A DNA stretch of 9,572 bases from a bacterium. GTDB lineage: Bacteria > Spirochaetota > UBA4802 > UBA5550. The notes beneath the pieces were generated by a model. The model saw only the letters and a list, made by a program, of their open reading frames with translations. It had not been told where the DNA came from and searched no databases. The position numbers were made by a program, and so were the translations under genes. Shown here piece by piece: positions 5,780-9,572 of the stretch (position 1 is the first letter of the stretch; the number at the start of each line of letters is the position of its first letter). The stretch lies in assembly GCA_024224995.1 (NCBI GenBank), contig JAAENB010000162.1:1-9572 (forward strand), in the 5' to 3' direction.

Positions 5780-7657
5780 TTACCTGCGGCGTAATTCTTT
5801 TTCTACTCTGCGGGCAAGAGATTCCGCATCCAACCCATGCTCTTTAAACAATTGCGGCAGACTGCCATGAGTAACAAAAACATCGGGAAACCCGGCTGCA
5901 AACAGAAACCCTTCCCGCAATTCCGGTTTCACATTCGATACAATATACTCACCAATCCCCCCTGATATTATTCCATTCTCAAGGGTTACAAAAGCCCGGG
6001 TCTCTTTTATTTTTCTCTCGATTGTTCGAATATCCAGGGGCTTTATGGAAAGCAGGTTTAACACCAATGCCCCAATCCCCTTTGCCTTTAATATATCATG
6101 TACCTGCCGCGCGACAGGCTCCATATCCCCCAGCGCCAGAAGCGCCACATCAGAGCCTTTTCTTGTTTGAACAGCTTTTCCCGGCGTAAACTTATTTGCC
6201 TGAGTCATATCGAGACCTTCTTTTTTCACCCGTCCCCTGGGGAAACGGATTGCCACAGGCCCGTCATTATAGGAGGCTGCAAAATATATCATATCCCGGA
6301 GCTCTTCACCATTTGACGGGGCCAGAAATAAAAAATTTGGTATATTTTTTATTAGCGCGATATCGAAAACTCCATGATGCGTTTCGCCATCATCACCCAC
6401 AAGCCCTGCCCTGTCGATTAAAACCCTCAACGGAAGTTTCATTATGCCAACATCATGTATAAGCTGGTCAATGGATCTCTGTAAAAAAGTTGAATATATT
6501 GAAACAAAGGGCTTCATTCCCGATGCTGCCAGGGCCGACGCAAACGTTACGGCATGCTGCTCCGCTATCCCTACATCAAAAAACCGCTCAGGATGGACCG
6601 CTTCAAAATGAGACAGCCCCGTTCCTTCTTTCATGGCAGCAGTTATGGCGATTATTTTATCGTCTTTACCTGCCAGCGCTGCCAGGGACTTTCCCGCCAC
6701 TTCCGAATAAGAATCCATTTTGCTGCTGTTTATTGCCTGTCCTGTTGCCCTGTCAAAAGGTCCCAGGCCGTGAAACCGCGACGGCGCGATCTCTGCCGGA
6801 TCATAGCCCTTTCCTTTTTTGGTTATCACATGAACAATTTTTGGCCCTGAATTAATATGCTTGAGTTTACCAAACAAGCCCACGAGCTCATGAAGATTAT
6901 GCCCGTCTACGGGTCCAAAATAACGTATGCCCAGATCCTCAAAAAGCTTCCCCGGTATTAGAAGGCCCTTAAAGTTATGGAAATATCTATACAAATATTT
7001 ATAAACAGAGTCCCCAAACCTGGGGATCTTTTTTGTAAATTCCATAGATCTTCGCCGCAGTTTATTATAAAAAGACCCTGTTATGATGCTGGTAAGATAT
7101 GTGGAAAGACCTCCCACATTTTCAGAAATGGAATGCTCGTTATCATTAAGTATGATAATTACATCACTCCGCATGTGCCCCATATTGTTAAGGGCCTCAA
7201 AAGCCTGTCCTCCGGTTAGAGACCCGTCACCAATGATCGCTATAACCTTATTGTCTTCTTTTTTCAAATCACGGCTTACGGCCTCTCCCAGGGCCAGCGA
7301 CAAACTGGTACTGCTATGGCCTACGTTATAGGTATCAAATTCCGATTCCCCTACTTTGGGAAAACCGCTGAGTCCCCCGTATTTTCTTATGGTTAAGAAC
7401 TCTTCTCGTCTGCCGGTGAGAATCTTATGAGCATATGACTGGTGGCCTACATCCCAGATAAGTTTATCCTGCGGGGTATTAAAAACATAATGAAGCGCTA
7501 CAGTCAGCTCCACAACTCCCAGGGAAGGAGCCAGGTGTCCGCCATTCTTTGAGACTACATCAATTATATATTCCCTGACCTCCTCAGAAAGTTTTTCCAA
7601 TTCCCCGGTTTTTAACTTCCGCAAGTCGGTAATACTATTTATTTTATCCAGAAACAT
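5780..7657 (-). CDS. dxs: 1-deoxy-D-xylulose-5-phosphate synthase Dxs
   Basis: Dxs condenses pyruvate and glyceraldehyde 3-phosphate to DXP with thiamine diphosphate. It is the first step of the MEP isoprenoid pathway, and DXP also feeds PdxJ and thiamine synthesis. The 625 residues match the family length. Visible motifs include GHLAPSLGVVELTVALHYVF (40-59), WDVGHQSYAHK (68-78), the ThDP/Mg signature GDGSLTGG...NN (143-158), DNEHSISENVGG (172-183), the second-domain FDVGIAEQHAV (360-370) with catalytic Glu366, and DRAGLVGDDGETHHG (415-429). The MFLDKINSITDL start is typical for the family, so the ATG at 7657 is well supported. No Shine-Dalgarno sequence precedes it, and the predicted transcription start coincides with the ATG. 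It is followed after 111 nt by the FlgD-like gene on the same strand. Confidence 0.98.
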   Translation of the reverse strand: MFLDKINSITDLRKLKTGELEKLSEEVREYIIDVVSKNGGHLAPSLGVVELTVALHYVFNTPQDKLIWDVGHQSYAHKILTGRREEFLTIRKYGGLSGFPKVGESEFDTYNVGHSSTSLSLALGEAVSRDLKKEDNKVIAIIGDGSLTGGQAFEALNNMGHMRSDVIIILNDNEHSISENVGGLSTYLTSIITGSFYNKLRRRSMEFTKKIPRFGDSVYKYLYRYFHNFKGLLIPGKLFEDLGIRYFGPVDGHNLHELVGLFGKLKHINSGPKIVHVITKKGKGYDPAEIAPSRFHGLGPFDRATGQAINSSKMDSYSEVAGKSLAALAGKDDKIIAITAAMKEGTGLSHFEAVHPERFFDVGIAEQHAVTFASALAASGMKPFVSIYSTFLQRSIDQLIHDVGIMKLPLRVLIDRAGLVGDDGETHHGVFDIALIKNIPNFLFLAPSNGEELRDMIYFAASYNDGPVAIRFPRGRVKKEGLDMTQANKFTPGKAVQTRKGSDVALLALGDMEPVARQVHDILKAKGIGALVLNLLSIKPLDIRTIERKIKETRAFVTLENGIISGGIGEYIVSNVKPELREGFLFAAGFPDVFVTHGSLPQLFKEHGLDAESLARRVEKELRRR

Positions 7658-7663
7658 AGGAGC

Positions 7664-7692
7664 AGTATGGGGAATTCTATTAGAATTGTCAA
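7664..7692 (-). promoter_or_regulatory. Predicted dxs promoter with palindromic spacer
   Basis: On the minus strand a perfect -35 box TTGACA (7687-7692) is separated by 17 bp from a -10 box CATACT (7664-7669; 4 of 6 matches to TATAAT). The spacer contains a perfect 15-bp inverted repeat, AATTCTA-T-TAGAATT (7673-7687), placed where a repressor would block RNA polymerase. A start site 6-7 nt after the -10 box would fall at 7657-7658, the first base of the dxs ATG, implying a leaderless transcript. The box sequences are direct observation; promoter use and repressor binding are inference. Confidence 0.6.
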
Positions 7693-7725
7693 TTGCTTTG
7701 CTTCTTTCCGAAAAAAAGTAGGGGT

Positions 7726-7765
7726 ATTTATAAAGAACGGCGGACCCCTTTCCCGGTGTCCGCCG
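7726..7765 (-). terminator. Intrinsic terminator after groES
   Basis: CGGCGGAC (minus strand, 7758-7765) pairs perfectly with GTCCGCCG (7738-7745), an 8-bp GC-rich stem with two further G-C pairs possible inside. It is followed by the U-rich run TTCTTTATAAAT (7737-7726). It begins 16 nt after the groES stop codon, so it should end the groES transcript and separate it from dxs. Confidence 0.88.
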
Positions 7766-7781
7766 CTATTTCCGCTGGCTG

Positions 7782-8051
7782 CTACCCAACAGTCGCCAGA
7801 ACATCTTCAATAGATAGAATAAGATAGTCGGCTCCGTCAAGAGAAACTTCATTGCCGGAATATTTCCTGTATATTATTGTATCTCCAACTGAAATGGAAT
7901 AATCCCAGTTTGCCGGTACTGCGACTACCTCCCCTTTTGATGGTCTCTCTTTCGCGCTGTCGGGAATATATATTCCTCCACTACTCTGTGTGGTCTCTTC
8001 TTCTTGTACCGTTATCACTAAATTCTCATTAATTGGTCGAAGACTCTTCAT
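7782..8051 (-). CDS. groES: Co-chaperonin GroES (Hsp10)
   Basis: GroES caps the GroEL folding chamber in the cytoplasm. The 89 residues show the family pattern: LRPINENLVITVQEEE at the start, the mobile GroEL-binding loop (about 17-33) with GGIYIPDSAKERP, then GEVVAV (40-45), VGDTIIYRKYSGNEV (55-69) and the final DYLILSIEDVLATV (75-88). The segment between EVVAV and VGD is only 9 residues (46-54), against 17 in E. coli GroES, so the roof beta-hairpin over the chamber is much reduced. The ribosome binding site AGAAGG lies 8 nt before the ATG. No groEL gene is next to it; the gene stands alone between its own promoter and a terminator. No CIRCE heat-shock operator is visible upstream. Confidence 0.95.
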   Translation of the reverse strand: MKSLRPINENLVITVQEEETTQSSGGIYIPDSAKERPSKGEVVAVPANWDYSISVGDTIIYRKYSGNEVSLDGADYLILSIEDVLATVG

Positions 8052-8102
8052 GGTATTTACCTTCTTTGATTAGATCTTATTTTTAATTTTAAAGAATAAA
8101 AT

Positions 8103-8130
8103 TTTTTACAAAATAGCCAACAGATGTCAA
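8103..8130 (-). promoter_or_regulatory. Predicted groES promoter
   Basis: A perfect -35 box TTGACA (minus strand, 8125-8130) is followed by a 16-bp spacer and a weaker -10 candidate TAAAAA (8103-8108). A start site near 8096 would leave a leader of about 45 nt with the AGAAGG ribosome binding site. The -35 box forms one half of a palindrome whose other half is the -35 box of the divergent yjbQ promoter. Confidence 0.5.
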
Positions 8131-8143
8131 TAATTTATTGCCA
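8125..8143. promoter_or_regulatory. Palindrome joining two divergent -35 boxes
   Basis: TGTCAATAATTTATTGCCA is a 19-bp inverted repeat with 8 of 9 pairs matched around a central T; its inner 13 bp (8128-8140) are perfect. Its left six bases are the groES -35 box read on the minus strand, and its right six are the yjbQ -35 box on the plus strand. Part of the symmetry comes from the two boxes themselves, but the CAATAA/TTATTG core extends past them. It could be an operator; no regulator is known. Confidence 0.45.
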
Positions 8144-8165
8144 GTTAAGAAAAAAATAATAAAAT
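8138..8165 (+). promoter_or_regulatory. Predicted yjbQ-tatD promoter
   Basis: A -35 box TTGCCA (8138-8143, 5 of 6) is followed by a 16-bp spacer and a -10 box TAAAAT (8160-8165, 5 of 6). The start site would fall near 8172, just before the CCCGG hairpin, giving a leader of about 39 nt. Confidence 0.6.
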
Positions 8166-8174
8166 TGCCATTGT

Positions 8175-8197
8175 CCCGGAACCGGGTTATTTTTTTA
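8175..8197 (+). promoter_or_regulatory. Terminator-like hairpin in the yjbQ leader
   Basis: CCCGG (8175-8179) and CCGGG (8182-8186) form a compact GC-only stem followed by the run TTATTTTTTT (8187-8196). It looks like a small intrinsic terminator, yet it lies between the predicted yjbQ start site (about 8172) and its ribosome binding site GGAGG (8200-8204). No plus-strand gene lies upstream for it to terminate. It may protect the 5' end, act as an attenuator, or stop upstream plus-strand read-through. Confidence 0.5.
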
Positions 8198-8210
8198 TTG
8201 GAGGAATTTT

Positions 8211-8630
8211 ATGAAATCTCACAGACAATATCTCACGCTTAATACCAATTCTCGAAGAGAATACATCAACATTACCGGCGAAGTGAATAAGATACTTAAA
8301 GACAGTACTGTACAGGAAGGTCTTTGCCTGGTTAATGCCATGCATATTACCGCTTCTGTCTACATTAATGACGCTGAAAGCGGGCTCATCCAGGACTTTG
8401 ATGACTTTCTCGAAGACCTTGCTCCTCATGAACCGCTCAGTAAATACCGGCATAATCGTACCGGTGAAGACAATGGTGACGCGCACATTAAACGGACCAT
8501 TATGGGTAGAGAGGTTGTTGTTGCCATTACCGAAGGTGAACTCGATTTTGGTCCCTGGGAACAGATCTATTACGCCGAATTCGACGGCCGCCGCCCCAAA
8601 AGGATCATGGTTAAAATAATTGGGGAATAA
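8211..8630 (+). CDS. yjbQ: YjbQ family (UPF0047) protein
   Basis: This is a 139-residue single-domain protein of the UPF0047 family. E. coli YjbQ has weak thiamine-phosphate synthase activity, but the physiological role of the family is unclear, so enzyme names should be taken with caution. The family residues are present: [17 protein letters not shown] (37-53, His45), YRHN (79-82), [14 protein letters not shown] (86-99, with Asp87, Asn88 and His92), and [20 protein letters not shown] (109-128). The conserved histidines and acidic residues cluster at the trimer's active site in known structures. The ATG at 8211 has GGAGG 6 nt upstream. It is the first gene of a plus-strand pair with tatD, whose start overlaps or lies just past its stop codon, so the two are co-transcribed. 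Confidence 0.93.
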   Translation: MKSHRQYLTLNTNSRREYINITGEVNKILKDSTVQEGLCLVNAMHITASVYINDAESGLIQDFDDFLEDLAPHEPLSKYRHNRTGEDNGDAHIKRTIMGREVVVAITEGELDFGPWEQIYYAEFDGRRPKRIMVKIIGE

Positions 8631-8634
8631 CCGC

Positions 8635-9411
8635 GTGAACCTTGTTGATGCTCATTGCCACCTGGAAAGTCCTGAGCTTGTGGAAGATCTCGATTCCATT
8701 CTTAAGGATGCCGGAGATGCCGGGATTGTGAAACTTATCACCTCCGCGGTAACTCCCCGGCAGTGGCCGGTGTCTGTTTCTATTGCGCGAAAATACCCGG
8801 AAGTGGAATGTGCCCTGGGAGTTCACCCCTGGTTCGCTTCTCCGGAGCACCGGGAAAAAATCAGGGACCTGGCCGCTGCCCGGGATACGGGTGCTGTTGC
8901 TATTGGGGAGATTGGTCTGGACAAAAAAATCGAAAACCCGGATTTCACTATCCAGACCGAAATCTTCGAACAACAGCTTGCCATTGCCAGAGAGACAGAC
9001 CTGCCCGTAATCATTCATTGCAGGGGCGCCTTTAACGAACTCATTGAATCTATTAAAAAAGTGGGTATGCCTTCAAAGGGAGGCATTATTCATGCCTTCT
9101 CCGGCAGTGTGGAACTGGCGGAAATATTTATTAAACTGGGCCTCTCATTTTCCATTGGCGGTACACTGACCTATAGAAAAAGCGCGAAACGTTCCGGGAT
9201 GCTGCGCCGTATTTACCCGGATCATTTCCTGCTGGAAACGGACAGCCCCGACATCCCCCCGGTTCAAATCAAAGAAAAACCCAATGTGCCGGCAAATATC
9301 CGGCTGAATCTTTCCGCTGCCGCGGATATTCTTGAAGTTCCGGAAGAAGAAATTGCCCGGAATACCAGTGCCAATGCGGCACGGATCTTTCAGTTGGCAG
9401 TTGACAGTTGA
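8635..9411 (+). CDS. tatD: TatD family metal-dependent deoxyribonuclease
   Basis: TatD proteins are TIM-barrel metal-dependent hydrolases with 3'-5' DNase (and in some cases D-aminoacyl-tRNA) activity. All metal ligands are present, numbered from the GTG: His7 and His9 in VDAHCHL, Glu92 in GEIGLD, His128 in IIHCRG, His153 in HAFSG, and Asp203 in ETDSPD. The length of 258 residues is normal. I chose the GTG at 8635 because GGGGA (8622-8626) lies 8 nt upstream and the protein then starts MNLVDAHCH, as relatives do. A TTG at 8620 would add five residues and overlap the yjbQ stop codon. The last residues (QLAVDS) are encoded by a heptamer tandem repeat that runs into the non-coding repeat region, so the C-terminus may have been reshaped by repeat insertion. 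Confidence 0.95.
   Translation: MNLVDAHCHLESPELVEDLDSILKDAGDAGIVKLITSAVTPRQWPVSVSIARKYPEVECALGVHPWFASPEHREKIRDLAAARDTGAVAIGEIGLDKKIENPDFTIQTEIFEQQLAIARETDLPVIIHCRGAFNELIESIKKVGMPSKGGIIHAFSGSVELAEIFIKLGLSFSIGGTLTYRKSAKRSGMLRRIYPDHFLLETDSPDIPPVQIKEKPNVPANIRLNLSAAADILEVPEEEIARNTSANAARIFQLAVDS
9391..9411 (+). repeat. Heptamer tandem repeat at the tatD stop
   Basis: Three units of CAGTTGR (CAGTTGG, CAGTTGA, CAGTTGA) lie end to end; the last supplies the tatD stop codon TGA. The unit length of 7 keeps no reading frame, so unit number changes would alter the C-terminus and stop position of TatD. The array directly borders the non-coding repeat region. Confidence 0.75.
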
Positions 9412-9419
9412 GAGCAGCG

Positions 9420-9460
9420 GACCCCGTGGAACGGGGAAAAAATACGTCAGAAACTAAATA
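9420..9460 (+). repeat. Dispersed 41-nt repeat, right copy
   Basis: This is the second copy of the repeat at 74-114, same orientation, 33 of 41 identical without gaps. It contains a perfect 6-bp hairpin, CCCCGT (9422-9427) with ACGGGG (9431-9436) around GGA, followed by six A residues. The A-run sits on the plus strand, so it is not a plus-strand terminator. It lies 8 nt after tatD. The long palindrome follows 11 nt later, and the shared 9-mer GCCCGCGCA closes the window (9564-9572). Confidence 0.72.
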
Positions 9461-9471
9461 ATATTGCGAGC

Positions 9472-9572
9472 TGCATCCGGCTTGAAAGTATGGGCTCTTT
9501 GGGTTGTGAGGACTGTTTGAGCAACGCGAGTTCCGCAGCAATCCAAAGAGCCCATGCTTTCAAGCCCGCGCA
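9472..9572. repeat. Long imperfect palindrome (about 100 nt)
   Basis: Bases 9479-9502 pair with 9543-9566 over 24 bp with a single T-G wobble. Inside, pairing continues with small bulges: TTG 9504-9506 with CAA 9539-9541, GGA 9511-9512 region with TCC 9532-9534, and CT with AG 9529-9530. The loop is about 14 nt (9515-9528). Outside, TGC (9472-9474) pairs with the last three bases GCA. No protein is encoded and no U-run follows in the window. It may be a REP/BIME-like element, a non-autonomous mobile element or an RNA hairpin; the class is uncertain. Confidence 0.8.

Noticed and set aside
8052..8210. CIRCE heat-shock operator upstream of groES
   Set aside because: No TTAGCACTC-N9-GAGTGCTAA or close variant is present; only the AT-rich palindrome at 8125-8143 is seen.
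8187..8486. Minus-strand open frame over the yjbQ 5' half
   Set aside because: It overlaps the yjbQ gene and its leader on the opposite strand and shows no domain or signal; yjbQ has full family motifs.
9422..9442. Intrinsic terminator for tatD at the CCCCGT/ACGGGG hairpin
   Set aside because: The run after the stem is A on the plus strand, so it cannot act as a plus-strand intrinsic terminator; on the minus strand the T-run precedes the stem.
9420..9572. Integron attC site
   Set aside because: The palindrome has no paired RYYYAAC and GTTRRRY core sites at its ends and no gene cassette array or integrase is present.

Overview
The window carries twelve protein genes and two repeat-bearing ends. 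It looks like chromosomal DNA of a Gram-negative-type (diderm) bacterium: it encodes a predicted PorV/UPF0164-type outer-membrane barrel, a lipoprotein with a lipobox, and a secreted FlgD-like Ig domain protein. The UPF0164-type barrel together with a folP-cdaA-cdaR neighbourhood makes Spirochaetota a reasonable guess, but the sequence does not settle the phylum. There are no rRNA, tRNA, CRISPR, phage or transposase genes. Both ends consist of related non-coding repeats, so the piece may be a contig that broke in repetitive DNA (inference).

Layout: 1-172 is non-coding repeat DNA. From 7657 down to 173, nine genes run on the minus strand in the order dxs, FlgD-like protein, PorV-like barrel, folP, cdaA, cdaR, pdxJ, a small membrane protein and a lipoprotein. 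Spacing is very tight from the FlgD-like gene to cdaR (0 nt, 9 nt, 4-nt overlap, 1-nt overlap). It is 77 nt before pdxJ, then 15 nt, then an overlap. dxs stands 111 nt upstream and has its own strong promoter-like sequence. Upstream of dxs, groES is also on the minus strand and ends at a good intrinsic terminator (7726-7765). A 159-nt divergent region (8052-8210) separates groES from the plus-strand pair yjbQ-tatD. From 9412 to the end is non-coding DNA with a 41-nt repeat copy and a long imperfect palindrome.

Functionally the minus-strand cluster joins isoprenoid precursor synthesis (Dxs), which also feeds vitamin B6 because DXP is the co-substrate of PdxJ, with folate synthesis (FolP), c-di-AMP synthesis and its membrane regulator (CdaA/CdaR), and envelope proteins. 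The plus-strand pair is a YjbQ-family protein and a TatD-family metal-dependent nuclease.

The non-coding DNA is the most interesting part. A perfect 15-bp palindrome fills the spacer of a dxs promoter whose predicted start site coincides with the start codon. The divergent groES/yjbQ promoters have back-to-back -35 boxes that form a palindrome. A terminator-like hairpin sits in the predicted yjbQ leader. A dispersed repeat with an associated long palindrome lies at the window ends. I found no clear new multi-gene system.
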